Shown: positions 16,597-25,085, counted from the stretch's first letter. The stretch is 34,310 nucleotides of DNA from Candidatus Paraburkholderia calva (GCA_001184395.1 LFLF01000029.1:1-34310); one strand, 5' to 3'. Notes: generated by a model not told the origin, from the letters alone. A program made the numbers and translations.

Positions 16597-17688
16597 ATGA
16601 CCACCGAAGACATTCGTATCGACACCGCCAACGGCATCGGCTTCATTGCTTTCGACCGACCGAAGGCGCTCAATGAATTGACCCCAACGGGGCTACGTTC
16701 AATCAGCGAAGCGCTCCGCGCATGGTGGCACGATCAGGCGATCCGCGCCGTCATCGTGTACAGCCCGCATCTGCGCGCGTTCTGCGTGGGCGGCGATATC
16801 CGCTTTCTGTACAACTCGGCGAAAGCCGGCGACCGCAATGCGATCGACGCGTTCTTCACGGACGAGTACAAGCTCAACCACACCATTTTCACGTTCCCGA
16901 AGCCGTATATCGCGATGATGAACGGCGTGACCCATGGGCAGCGGCATGGGCATCTCGCAGGGCGCGCATCACACGGACGGCCTGCGGCTCGACACGCAAG
17001 TCAAACAAGATGGCGATGCCCGAGACGCGCATCGGCCTGTTTCCGGACATCGGCGTGAGCTGGTTCCTTGGCGCGCACGCCGGGAACGATGGCCGCGACC
17101 GGCGCGAGCATAAGCGCCGCCGACGCGCTCTACGCGCGCATGGCCGACGCGTATCTCGAGGACGGTGCGCTGCCGGGCCTGATCGAAGATTTGCGGCATC
17201 AGCGGTTTATGGACGGCGTGGACATCGTGCGCTTCATCGAGCGCGAGACGAAGAAGTTCAAGGTGTCGCCGACGCTCGATCGCTGCGAATTCGCGTTGGC
17301 GCGCACGCTCATCGACAAGCATTTCGCCATGGGCAACGGCGCGGCGATCCTGGTTTCGCTCGAGCGTGACACCAGCGAGTGGGCCGAGCGCACGGCGCGC
17401 GAACTGCGCGAGCGTTCGCCGCTCTCGTTCGATGTGTCACTCCAGCTCGTGGATCGCACGAAGTTCTCGACAATGGCCGAAACGCTACGGCGCGATCTCG
17501 ATCTCACGCGCACGACCTTCGGGCGTGGCGACGTGGTGAAGGGCATCCGCGCGCGCATCGTCGATAAAGACAATCAGCCGGCATGGAAGATCGCACGCTC
17601 GGAAGACGTCAGCGCGGCCGATGTCGAGCGTATGTTCGAAAGTGCGTGGACACCGGCTTCGCACCCGTTGCGGCTGCTGAAGGACTAA
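16597..17688 (+). pseudogene. 3-hydroxyisobutyryl-CoA hydrolase (enoyl-CoA hydratase/isomerase family), broken
   Basis: It starts MTTEDIRIDTANGIGFIAFD at 16597. FDRPKALNEL and AFCVGGDIRFLYN are typical of HIBCH, which hydrolyses 3-hydroxyisobutyryl-CoA in valine breakdown. An extra C near 16932 breaks the frame just before the oxyanion-hole motif. That motif now reads MGSGMGISQG (MGGGMG expected). Further changes occur near 16995 (to KMAMPETRIGLFPD) and near 17080, where about seven residues are missing before MAATGASISAADALYA. From there to 17688 the frame is open (HQRFMDGVDIVRFIERET, SFDVSLQLVDRTK). At least three indels make it non-functional. Confidence 0.85.
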
Positions 17689-17724
17689 GGAAGCAGGAAC
17701 GGAGCGCGCTGCGCTCCGTCGTCG

Positions 17725-17960
17725 TCATTCCGCGTCGCTGCCCGCCATGAAGGCGCGCATGAAAACGAGCGCGCCCCAGCCCTAGATAGCGTTGGCAATG
17801 AACTCCGGAACGCCCAGCGGAAGAAACGGGATGGTGGAGAAGCCTGCCGGATCGATGACGCCCGCCGCATGGAGTAGCGCGAGAGCGGATTCACGGAAGA
17901 ACAGTGCAGCGAAAAAACCAGATACGAACGGCAGAATGACTTTTGCATTGGCTGAACCGC
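17725..17960 (-). pseudogene. small membrane protein with in-frame TAG
   Basis: The minus strand reads AKVILPFVSGFFAALFFRES, then ALALLHAAGVIDPAGFSTIP and LPLGVPEFIANAI. A TAG follows, then GWGALVFMRAFMAGSDAE and TGA at 17725. The two hydrophobic segments and the small size fit a conserved inner-membrane protein of unknown function. The TAG probably replaces TGG (Trp), a G-to-A change. No clear start codon is left upstream in this frame, and the C-terminal part looks shortened. I cannot name the family. Confidence 0.5.
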
Positions 17961-18073
17961 TTGGTGTCGAGCGCGGTTTTCTCCGATGATCGAAACGAGC
18001 GCCATTATAGTGGCCGCGGCCGGGATGTCGGGCGGGATTTGGACGGTTTCGGATCGGCTCCGCGCCGATCGCG

Positions 18074-18313
18074 CTACTTCGCGATCGCGTCGCTCGCCGG
18101 GTTGTTGTGCAGCATGCGGTCGCTGCCGGGCGGCGCGGTGGGGCGCTTCACGGGCATGTTGTCGGGATTGCCGAGGCTTGGCGCGTCCGCGGACGGCGCA
18201 CCGGTCGTCGGCGGCCTAACCATGGAGGCGCCATCGTCAGGCTTGCCGATTTGCGCATGCGCGGCGAAGGCTACGCAGACGAGTGCGCATGCCGCGAGGA
18301 GTCTTTGGGTCAT
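18074..18313 (-). CDS. small secreted hypothetical protein
   Basis: A 79-residue product from ATG 18313. A signal peptide (MTQRLLAACALVCVAFAAHA, cleavage before QIGKP) precedes a mature chain of about 59 residues rich in Pro, Ala, Ser and Asp (SMVRPPTTGAPSADAPSLGN, ending NPASDAIAK), without cysteines or a recognisable fold. Such short, disordered, periplasmic proteins are common in Burkholderia and have no known function. The region upstream of its start is the piece joined to the MFS gene at 18406, so its promoter region is shortened to about 95 bp before foreign sequence begins. Confidence 0.6.
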   Translation of the reverse strand: MTQRLLAACALVCVAFAAHAQIGKPDDGASMVRPPTTGAPSADAPSLGNPDNMPVKRPTAPPGSDRMLHNNPASDAIAK

Positions 18314-18405
18314 GATGTGTCTCCGTGTCTCGTGGAGCAAACTAGGGTGACCATGAGGCGGCAGCAAGATACGTGAATGCTACGGGAAACCCACGCGGCA
18401 AAAAG

Positions 18406-18408
18406 GAC
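18406..18408. other. rearrangement breakpoint 1 (MFS N-part / upstream of small secreted protein)
   Basis: GAC (GTC on the minus strand) joins the MFS N-terminal part to DNA upstream of the small secreted-protein gene. GTC is also present at the two matching breakpoints (19572-19574 and 25274-25276). Confidence 0.75.
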
Positions 18409-19305
18409 CTGGACATCAGCGGCAGGAGAAACGGCGCGGCGCTGATCGAGATCCGAAACAGCGAGCCGTCGCCCATCGTCACGGCGAAAGTCTTCACCGT
18501 CAGCGCCGACAGATCGACCACCGGTTGCGACGTGCGCCGCAGATGCCGGTACGACGCGACGCCCACCACCAACCCGACGGCCACCAGCACGCCGACGAGC
18601 GTCCAATCGGTGTCGGTGCGGCCGATCAGTTCCATCGCATAGAGTAGTGTCGTGCAGGCCACGCCGCAGAGCGCGAAGACCGGCAGGTCGAAGCGGCGCT
18701 TCGCGTCCTCGCGCACGTTGTCGATGAAACGCAGCGTCAGCAGCAGTCCGACGATGCCGAGCGGCGCGTTGAGATAGAAAATCCAGCGCCACGATGAATA
18801 GGTTGTGATGAACCCGCTGAGCGGCGGCCCGATCACCGGCGCGACGAGCCCCGGCCACGTGATGATGGCGATTGCGCGCATCAGGTCGTCTTTCGGTGTC
18901 GCGCGCAAGACGGCGAGACGTCCGACCGGCACCATCATCGCGACGCCGATGCCTTGCAAAACAAAACGCGCGCGGCGGCGAATACGTGCAGGGTGGTGGT
19001 CGCGCACAGCACGGACGGGCGGTGAATACGGCGATCGCGCTGCCGAACACGGTGTGCAAGCCGAAACGGTCGGCAGCCCAGCCGGAGATGGGAATGAACA
19101 CCACGAGCGTCAGCAGATAGGCCGTAATGCCGAGACTCATGTCGGCGGGATGCACGCCGAACGAATGCGCCATTTGCGGTAGCGCGGTCGCGATGATGGT
19201 GCCGTCGAGGTTCTCCATGAAGAACGTCGTCGCGACCAGCGTGATGATGAGCGATGCGCCTTTTTGCGCGCGAGGCGTGTCGTTGGAATCGGCGGCGGAC
19301 GACAT
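18406..19305 (-). pseudogene. MFS drug exporter (DHA2/EmrB-like), N-terminal part (other part at 19575-20114)
   Basis: From ATG 19305 the minus strand reads MSSAADSNDTPRAQKGASL, then the first helices (IITLVATTFFMENLDGTIIA, the family's D-G-T motif) and GITAYLLTLVVFIPISGWAA with DRFG, the loop 2-3 motif of MFS proteins. Small indels near 18960-19050 break the frame. It resumes LQGIGVAMMVPVGRLAVLRA and runs to APFLLPLM at 18420. At 18406 the MFS sequence stops at QV and is joined to unrelated DNA. The C-terminal helices, beginning GFGMNAFESGLL, lie at 19575 on the other strand. Proton-driven exporter; substrate unknown; inactive. Confidence 0.85.
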
Positions 19306-19442
19306 CGACCGAAACTCTTGAGCGCGCGTGGGCAAGGCTTCTCATTCTAACCGTGAGAGCAGATCGCGCGCGCCTAGGTAGTTTTGGGGCTGCCGAAGCG
19401 CACACGACCCGTACACACAACGCCAACAAGAGGAAACCTACG

Positions 19443-19574
19443 ATGAAGTTTCGCAAACTCGGAGATTCAGGTGTCGATGTCAGCTTGATCTGGCTTGGCA
19501 CTATGACCTGGGGCGAGCAGAACACGGAAACCGAAGCGCACGAGCAGATCGCATATGCGCTGGCGCAAGGCGTC
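19443..19574 (+). pseudogene. aldo/keto reductase, first 44 codons (other part at 25274-26196)
   Basis: ATG 19443 follows AAGAGGAAACC and reads MKFRKLGDSGVDVSLIWLG, then TMTWGEQNTETEAHEQIAYA and LAQGV. This is the N-terminal strand and helix of the Tas-like aldo/keto reductases (NADPH-dependent). The family next has NFIDAAEMYPVP with the catalytic Asp and Tyr. That segment starts at 25277 instead. Here the frame runs on without a break into MFS helices, giving a chimeric open frame to 20114. The start region and ribosome binding site are intact, so transcription and translation are possible. Confidence 0.85.
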
Positions 19575-20114
19575 GGCTTCGGCATGAACGCGTTCGAATC
19601 CGGGCTGCTGACGCCCGCGGTCTTCGCTGGCAATCTGTCGATGAAACTGATCACGACGCAAGTGATGCGGTGCTTCGGCTTTCGTCCGGTGCTGATCGTC
19701 AACGGTGTGCTGGCAGCGCTGTCGCTCGCCGCGATGAGCCTGCTCACGCCGACGCCGCCCAAGTTCGCGATCGCCGCCGTGCTGTTCGCGAGCGGCCTGT
19801 CGCGCTCGCTGCAGTTCACCGCGCTCAACACTCTCAGCTTCGCCGATGTGCCCAAAGCGCAAATGAGCGGCGCATCGGCGCTGTCAAGCACGCTGTTCCA
19901 GATGACGATGGGCGTGGGCGTCGCGGTCGGCGCGATCGCGCTCAGGATCGGCGAATGGATGCATGGGCACGATGCGCATTCCATTGGCCCGGAGGATTTC
20001 AGCGTCGCGTTTCTGATCGTCGGGCTGGTGGGCCTGTTAGGCATAGCCAATCTGTTCGGCCTGTCGCGCGATGCCGGGGCGCTGGTGTCGGGGCATGGGA
20101 AGGGAAAGGTTTAG
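19575..20114 (+). pseudogene. MFS drug exporter, C-terminal part fused in frame to aldo/keto reductase start
   Basis: It reads GFGMNAFESGLLTPAVFAGN, then FGFRPVLIVNGVLAALSLAA, ALNTLSFADVPKAQMSGASA and LIVGLVGLLGIANLFGLSRD, ending at 20114. These are the last helices of a DHA2-type MFS exporter. They complete the N-terminal part at 18406-19305, joining at PLM..QV/GFGM. The piece itself has no frameshift and is in frame with the aldo/keto reductase start upstream, so a 223-residue membrane chimera is encoded between 19443 and 20114. As an exporter it is dead. Confidence 0.85.
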
Positions 20115-20218
20115 CGCGGCGGCGGTGCTCGCGAGCGTCGTCAAGATCAGACGGCGGTCAGCGGCGAAATTTCGCTCGCCAGCCTAAAGTTTTGCCGTGT
20201 GCGGCCGTCAACCCGGTC

Positions 20219-20434
20219 ATGAACACGAACAGTCTCGATTCGATCGCCGCCTTGAGCGAAGCGATCGCCGCCATCCGCCATGCGTGCGGCCTGAATAACC
20301 CGGACGATCTGCCGCAAGGCACGCCCGAGTGGGAGGCCGCTAGCGACGCCTTCGCTGAAGACTTCCCGCGGTCTGGACGGCGAACCGTCCGTGCGCGCGT
20401 AGTGGGCGCTCTGATTCGTCGCCACAAAATATAG
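20219..20434 (+). CDS. small hypothetical protein
   Basis: A 71-residue frame from ATG 20219: MNTNSLDSIAALSEAIAAIR, then HACGLNNPDDLPQGTPEWEA and ASDAFAEDF. It becomes arginine-rich at the end (RRTVRARVVGALIRRHKI). The first 50 residues look like a real, soluble, helical protein. The basic tail may be the result of a frameshift near 20365. It is followed by a strong hairpin at 20444. No family recognised. Confidence 0.45.
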   Translation: MNTNSLDSIAALSEAIAAIRHACGLNNPDDLPQGTPEWEAASDAFAEDFPRSGRRTVRARVVGALIRRHKI

Positions 20435-20443
20435 CTTCACACG

Positions 20444-20471
20444 CGAAGGGCGCACCGAGGTGCGCCCTTCG
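20444..20471. terminator. hairpin, probable terminator
   Basis: A perfect 12-bp stem CGAAGGGCGCAC / GTGCGCCCTTCG with loop CGAG lies ten bases after the stop at 20434. A T-run is weak or absent, so termination strength is uncertain. Confidence 0.65.
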
Positions 20472-20689
20472 TCCATCTTCGGCCCGCCCATGTCCGGCTG
20501 ATCGAAAGCCGTCCGTCACCTGACCGACACATCTATAAATTAGGGACAGACTCTGCACGCTCCTTCCCCCAAACCCTGTTGCCGCGAATCAACTTTTGCT
20601 TTTTCTGCGAACGTTTGCGCGCGTCTATCAAGTCACCCGCCATAGCGCCGAAAACTGACATATCGCCAAAATCAAACCGGGAGTTGCCA

Positions 20690-20953
20690 GTGAAGTGGGC
20701 AATGTCTTTTTTCGTGTCCATCGCGGTGATCGCCGTGACGAGCTGCGCGCAGATGCCTGCGCAAAACGCCGCCGCGCAGAAACAGCCGACCACGATTCTT
20801 GTCACGGCCCTCGCGCAAGACCTGCCTTACATCAATCAGGCGATCTGGAAAGGCGTGCCCACGCGTCACGCGGTGCGGCTCAATCTGGAAAACCTGACCG
20901 CCGGCGCGCTGCAGCCGTATAGCGTGTCGATCAAGCCGACGCAGGGAGGCTAA
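20690..20953 (+). CDS. small putative lipoprotein, first of a three-gene envelope cluster
   Basis: An 87-residue frame from GTG 20690, chosen because GGGAG lies at the right distance and a hydrophobic signal follows at once (KWAMSFFVSIAVIAVTSCAQ). VTSC is an acceptable lipobox. The mature part (TTILVTALAQDLPYINQAIW, RHAVRLNLENLTAGALQPYS) is short and complete. The stop is followed after four bases by the next gene, whose ribosome binding site overlaps this end. The neighbours are a secreted protein and a lytic transglycosylase, so a role in an envelope-spanning machine (pilus or secretion) is conceivable but not shown. Function unknown. Confidence 0.5.
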   Translation: MKWAMSFFVSIAVIAVTSCAQMPAQNAAAQKQPTTILVTALAQDLPYINQAIWKGVPTRHAVRLNLENLTAGALQPYSVSIKPTQGG

Positions 20954-20957
20954 GCAC

Positions 20958-21305
20958 ATGTGCAACCGATCCCTCCTCGCTATGGCCGCAGCGTCAACGG
21001 CCCTGCTGCTCTCCAATCATGCCCATGCCGGCGCGCTCGACGTGACCGCGCCCGCCACGATGCAGGTGTTCGCCGCGGCCATGCCGGCGTCGGCGAAAGT
21101 CTATCCGCCGCTGCCGACGCTCGCGATACTGCCGCCCACAGTCGGCGGCGACGAAGCGCCGGTCGGCAAGTCGTCGTCGAAGAAGGCGCGCTGCATCGTC
21201 GATTGCCGATGCAGCGCGCCGGAACCGCGTCTCGTCGTATCGGACGAGTCGCGTGCCTATCTGAAAGATGTCGAGTCCCGCCTCGCCGCCGCGCTCGCAC
21301 GCTGA
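20958..21305 (+). CDS. secreted hypothetical protein
   Basis: A 115-residue protein from ATG 20958 with GGGAGG upstream. A signal peptide (MCNRSLLAMAAASTALLLSN, cleavage near AHAG) precedes a Pro/Ala-rich stretch. A short cysteine group follows (KKARCIVDCRCSAPEPRLVV), then a helical C-terminus (LKDVESRLAAALAR). The frame is complete. It lies between the small lipoprotein and the transglycosylase with gaps of 4 and about 20 bp, so the three form an operon. No family recognised. Confidence 0.55.
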   Translation: MCNRSLLAMAAASTALLLSNHAHAGALDVTAPATMQVFAAAMPASAKVYPPLPTLAILPPTVGGDEAPVGKSSSKKARCIVDCRCSAPEPRLVVSDESRAYLKDVESRLAAALAR

Positions 21306-21325
21306 ACAAGACAAGGAGCCTGCAC

Positions 21326-21806
21326 ATGTTCGACACGCGCTGATGCACCGCGCCGCGCGCGCCGTATCCATCCTTGTGCCGGCGCGATGCTGGCGCTCTC
21401 GCTGGCGTCTGGGGCGCACGCCGCCGACGATTGCTACGAGCAGGCCGGCAGCTATCAGGGCGTCAATCCGCTGGTGCTGCGTGCGGTCGCGTGGCACGAA
21501 TCGAAAGGCGATACCGCCGCGATCAATCACAACGCCAATGGGTCGATCGACGTCGGCCAGTTGCAGATCAATTCCATCCACTTTTCCGACCTCGCGCGCC
21601 AGGGCATTCTGCATTGCGCGCTGATGGACCCGTGCATCAACGTGTTCGTCGCCGCGTGGCTCCTGAAGCAGAAGATGGTGAAGTACGGCAATACGTGGCA
21701 CGCGATCGGCGCGTACCACTCGGAATCGCCGAAGCAGCGCGATGCCTACACGCGCAGCATTCAGCAGATTCTGGTCAGCTGGGGCGAACTGCGTCCCACG
21801 ATGTGA
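21326..21806 (+). pseudogene. lytic transglycosylase (SLT type) with broken signal peptide
   Basis: AAGGAG precedes ATG 21326, but that frame stops after MFDTR. ATG 21343 gives MHRAARAVSIL and then leaves the frame. One missing T near 21376 (CTTGTGCC for CTTTGTGCC) would restore CAGAMLALSLASGAHAAD, a normal signal peptide. From 21387 the enzyme is open to 21806: YQGVNPLVLRAVAWHESKGD with the catalytic Glu38, GSIDVGQLQINSIHF, and NTWHAIGAYHSESPKQRDAY. Such enzymes cut peptidoglycan, often for pili or secretion systems. Translation from ATG 21387 would give a complete domain with a very short leader, so partial function cannot be excluded. Confidence 0.7.
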
Positions 21807-21825
21807 TCGCGGGACGCCGCGTGCA

Positions 21826-22586
21826 TCAGAGCTGACTCATTCCGCCATCGATCACGATTTCCGTGCCGACGATGAATCCCGATTCCGGCGACGCCAGATG
21901 CAACACCGTCGCCGCCACTTCGCTCGACTTGCCGAAGCGGCCGAGCGGAATCTGCACGAGCATCTGGGCGGTGGTGTCATCGTCGAGGCCGAGCTTTTCG
22001 TGCAGCGGCGTGGTGACCGAGCCGGGACTGACCACGTTCACGCGGACGCCGCACGGCAGTAACTCTGCCGACAGCGTCTTGGCAAACGAGACGAAAGCCG
22101 CCTTGCTCGCCGCGTAGAGGGACGACATGGGCATGCCGATGTGGGCGTTGATCGATCCGTTCAGCACGATCGACGCGCCCGCGTTCAACAGCGGCAGCAG
22201 CGCCTGAATCTGGAAATACGGCCCCTTTAAAATAAAATACGGCCCCTTTACATTGATTGCGAAGGTTTCGTCCCATGCGTTCTCGGTGATATCCGCAAAC
22301 GGCCCGAACGTTGCGATGCCCGCATTGACGAACACGCCGTCGAGGGTGATATGTTCGTCCGCCAGACGTTGCGCGAGTTCGCGCGCCGCTGTGACCGTGC
22401 CCACCACATTGCGGATTGCAATGGCGTCCTTGCCGAGCGTTTCTTTCGCTGCGGCCAGCGATGTTTCGTCGCGGCCCGTGATGACGACGCGCGTGCCTTC
22501 GTTCGCAAATGCCCTGCACGGTTGCGAAACCGATTCCGCTGGTTGCTGCCGGTGACCAGAACGGTCTTGCCTTCGAAACGATTCAT
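21826..22586 (-). pseudogene. short-chain dehydrogenase/reductase (SDR), N-terminus broken
   Basis: It starts MNRFEGKTVLVTGSNQ at 22586. The dinucleotide-binding TGxxxGIG motif is destroyed by a frameshift near 22530. The proper frame resumes with RAFANEGTRVVITGRDETSL and has FVNAGIATFGPFAD (the NAG motif) and SLYAASKAAFVSFAKTLSAE (catalytic Tyr-x3-Lys: YAASK). It ends VGTEIVIDGGMSQL at 21826. A 21-bp insertion (22214-22250) duplicates GPYF as KGPYFILKGPYFQIQ and keeps the frame. NAD(P)H-dependent oxidoreductase of unknown substrate. Loss of the coenzyme motif makes it inactive. Confidence 0.85.
22214..22250. repeat. 16-bp direct repeat, period 21, in SDR remnant
   Basis: AAATACGGCCCCTTTA at 22214-22229 and again at 22235-22250, with five bases between. 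It adds exactly seven codons to the SDR. Confidence 0.95.
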
Positions 22587-22738
22587 GAAGTTCTCCTTGT
22601 GAAGGTTGATCAGTGTGAAGGCATTTTGGGCAGGCTTTCGGGCGTTGCCGTGCGAAGTTTTCGACGCACTCGTTCGACGGGTTCGAACGAGTTCCGGAAA
22701 AGCAGCACGTTTTCAGCCTGTGCCACTGGAGCCTGGCG

Positions 22739-22937
22739 TCAGCGATCGTTGGCCATCGCCGCGAGCCTGCCGTTGCCTGCATCGCGGGCCGCAGCCGCCG
22801 TGGCGAAGTTTTCCTCCGAGACCATTGCGCGTCTCGCGCGCTTCGAAATCGACCAACGCCATCACCCAGACGAAACCGCCCGCCTGTTCCGTGGTCGTGA
22901 CGAATGCCTTCAGCTTGCCCTCATTCGACGATGTCAT
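22739..22937 (-). pseudogene. small conserved hypothetical, probable frameshift
   Basis: A strong AAGGAGG precedes ATG 22937. The frame reads MTSSNEGKLKAFVTTTEQAG, then GFVWVMALVDFEARETRNG. Near 22820 it should move to SEENFATAAAARDAGNGRLA and AMANDR with the stop at 22739. The current frame instead continues into low-complexity Gly/Arg codons. The helical Ala-rich end fits better with the start than the present continuation does, so I read one small indel. About 65 residues; no function known. Confidence 0.5.
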
Positions 22938-23031
22938 CTTGACCTCCTTGCTCGTGGATACGCACCGCCATCGGCGCAAAATAATCCGGTTGAGGAACAG
23001 GCGCGGCGCGCAGGGTCCGTAGCGTCGGAAA

Positions 23032-23418
23032 TCACGATTCGAAATCTAGCCCGACGACGAGTACGGTCGGCTCGCCTTGCAAACGCGTTTTCAGATCGAT
23101 GTCGCGCACGCCTTCCCAGGCCGTGAGGTTGGCGCCTATCGAATCGAGGTATCGCAGGAGACGCGCCTCCCCGCCGGGACGCAGCAAGCGTCCTATCTCG
23201 TCGTCCCAGGTGAGAAATACATTCAGGTCGTACGGATAGCGGCTGGCGCGCTCGGCCATACGCTGACGTTCGGCGCTAGCATGCAGACACGTTGGCAAAA
23301 GCAGATTTTCATAGGGCACGATTTCGACGCGCACGCCACGATCCAGCAGGCGCGCGACCTGTTCGACGATCGGCAGCATGAACTCCGCCTCGAAGCGGGC
23401 CGCCGTTTCGCGATTCAC
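23032..23418 (-). CDS. conserved hypothetical protein (possibly DUF5594)
   Basis: A frame of 128 residues from GTG 23418: NRETAARFEAEFMLPIVEQV, then ARLLDRGVRVEIVPYENLLL, YPYDLNVFLTWDDEIGRLLR, PGGEARLLRYLDSIGANLTA and GEPTVLVVGLDFES at the end. It looks like a folded soluble alpha/beta protein. It recalls a Burkholderia-specific family I associate with DUF5594, but I am not certain. In-frame sequence AYALIPDKTAV continues upstream to about 23449. The true start may have been there, at a codon now damaged (CTGTGACGCGCG). It overlaps or abuts the next remnant on the same strand. Confidence 0.5.
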   Translation of the reverse strand: MNRETAARFEAEFMLPIVEQVARLLDRGVRVEIVPYENLLLPTCLHASAERQRMAERASRYPYDLNVFLTWDDEIGRLLRPGGEARLLRYLDSIGANLTAWEGVRDIDLKTRLQGEPTVLVVGLDFES

Positions 23419-23457
23419 GGCAGTCTTATCCGGAATGAGCGCATACGCGCGTCACAG

Positions 23458-23762
23458 TCAGATGGCCGGCAGATCTTCCAGCGACTTCTCGATCTGCCCG
23501 TCCCGCGCGCGCCTCGATGCCGACGTGCCCGTTCGCATAAGGCAGCGCGCTGACCTTCGGCCCGAGAAAGGTTCGGCCGCCCAGCGTGAACAGCGTATGC
23601 ACCTCTTCGCCACGCTTGATGGCGTCCACGACTTGATGCACGTCCACGATGCTTGCTCGTGGGCGCGGTCTAGCCGTTGGTGGATTGATCGAAGCTGCCC
23701 CAGCGCACGCTAGTCACATGTTCGTTAACCCAGCGCACACCGTCGATCGCCAAAGTAGCCAT
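23458..23762 (-). pseudogene. small conserved hypothetical (DUF3892-like), in-frame TAG and frameshift
   Basis: From ATG 23762: MATLAIDGVRWVNEHVTSVR, then WGSFDQSTNG and a TAG at 23682 where Trp is likely. After a frame change near 23650 the sequence goes on VDVHQVVDAIKRGEEVHTLF, TLGGRTFLGPKVSALPYANG and HVGIEAR. A second shift near 23500 leads to DGQIEKSLEDLPAI and the stop at 23458. The order of elements recalls DUF3892-type proteins. Function unknown. It is divergent from dusA across about 210 bp. Confidence 0.55.
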
Positions 23763-23971
23763 GACTGCCTCCGTTGTCGTCGTACGGGGTGAGGAATCAA
23801 TGCTAGCACGCAGACGATGCGGTAACGCGGGCCACATCGCAACGTCATTTCGGCGCGAACGTAGCGGGCCGCCGCCTTTGTCACGCGAGGATGCGATTCG
23901 TGTCCCTACGGTAAAATTCCGGATTCGCCGCCGTTCGATGCGGCTTGCTTCTTATTCGACGCCGTTCGCCT

Positions 23972-24997
23972 ATGTCAGCCGTATCTTCATCCGATTCGCA
24001 AGTCTCGCAACTCTGCGCGCGCCGCGTGTCCGTCGCGCCGATGGTGGATTGGACCGATCGCCATTGCCGTTCGCTGCATCGGCTGGTATCGCGTCATACG
24101 TGGCTATACACGGAGATGGTGACGACCGGCGCGCTACTCTACGGCGATGTCGCGCGGCATCTGGCGTTCACGCCCGCCGAAGCGCCCGTAGCACTGCAAC
24201 TCGGCGGCAGCGAGCCCGCCGATCTCGCGAAAAGCGCGAAGCTAGGCGAGCAATGGGGCTACGACGAAATCAACCTGAACTGCGGTTGCCCGTCCAAGCG
24301 CGTGCAGCGGGGCGCGTTCGGCGCATGCCTGATGAAAGAGCCGACGCTCGTCGCCGACTGCGTGAAGGCGATACGCGACGCCGTGTCAGTTCCGGTGACG
24401 GTGAAACATCGCATCGGCGTGGATGCGATCGAGGAATATGAGTTCGTGCGCGATTTCGTCGGCACGGTCGCGGATGCCGGTTGCGAAATGTTCATCGTGC
24501 ACGCGCGCAATGCGATTCTGAAAGGCCTGAGCCCGAAAGAGAACCGCGAAATTCCGCCGCTCAAGTACTACTACGCGTATCGGTTGAAGCGCGACTTTCC
24601 GCATCTCGAGATTTCGATCAACGGCGGTATCAAGACGCTGGACGAAGTGGAAGAGCACCTGAAACATGTCGACGGCGTAATGCTCGGGCGCGAGGCGTAT
24701 CACAACCCCTTTGTGCTGGCCGATGTCGATGCGCGCTTCTACGGCACGGCGACGATTGCACCGATGCGCGAGGAAATCGAGGCGGGGCTGATCGAATACG
24801 CGCGCGCGGAACTGGCGCGCAGTACGTATCTCGGTGCCGTCACGCGTCATGCGCTCGGGTTGTATCGCGGTGTCGCGGGCGCGCGCGGCTGGCGGCGCGT
24901 GTTGTCGGACAGTCGCCGGCTGGCGACGGGCGATCTGTCGGTGTTCGATGAGGCGCGGAGCCATCTGCGCGACGCGCTCGAAGCCATCGAGTCGTGA
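23972..24997 (+). CDS. dusA: tRNA-dihydrouridine synthase DusA
   Basis: An FMN enzyme that reduces uridine to dihydrouridine in the D-loop of tRNAs (U20/U20a), using NADPH in the cytoplasm. Length is 341 residues from ATG 23972. I chose this start over one nine codons upstream because relatives begin close to the SVAPMVDWTDRHCR strand. Family motifs: VAPMVDWTD (FMN site), NLNCGCPSKRV with the catalytic Cys106, VTVKHRIGVD, FIVHARNAILKGLSPKENRE and ISINGGIKTLDEVEEHL (phosphate site), then the C-terminal helical RNA-binding domain. The long Cys-Gly-Cys loop and NAILKGLSPKENR point to DusA rather than DusB or DusC. No damage is visible; it is one of the well-kept genes here. Confidence 0.95.
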   Translation: MSAVSSSDSQVSQLCARRVSVAPMVDWTDRHCRSLHRLVSRHTWLYTEMVTTGALLYGDVARHLAFTPAEAPVALQLGGSEPADLAKSAKLGEQWGYDEINLNCGCPSKRVQRGAFGACLMKEPTLVADCVKAIRDAVSVPVTVKHRIGVDAIEEYEFVRDFVGTVADAGCEMFIVHARNAILKGLSPKENREIPPLKYYYAYRLKRDFPHLEISINGGIKTLDEVEEHLKHVDGVMLGREAYHNPFVLADVDARFYGTATIAPMREEIEAGLIEYARAELARSTYLGAVTRHALGLYRGVAGARGWRRVLSDSRRLATGDLSVFDEARSHLRDALEAIES

Positions 24998-25079
24998 CAC
25001 GGACGCACAGCCACGCCGTCACATGCCATCCGGCGAAAAACAATGCTCGAAAAGACTAGGCAAGCGCAATTCTAGTTCG

Positions 25080-25085
25080 TATAAT
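25080..25085 (+). promoter_or_regulatory. -10 element of tRNA-His promoter
   Basis: A perfect TATAAT about 60 bp before the tRNA. The expected -35 region (around 25057-25062) shows only a weak match. Confidence 0.5.

Noticed and set aside
17698-17717. GGAGCGC/GCGCTCC hairpin after the HIBCH pseudogene as a terminator
   Set aside because: A short stem with a weak T-rich tail; it may help termination but is not clear enough to annotate.
20533-20690. Possible REP-associated or transposase tail near AGGGACAGACTCTGCACGC
   Set aside because: The minus-strand frame has no transposase motif and no inverted repeats are seen; left as unexplained intergenic sequence.
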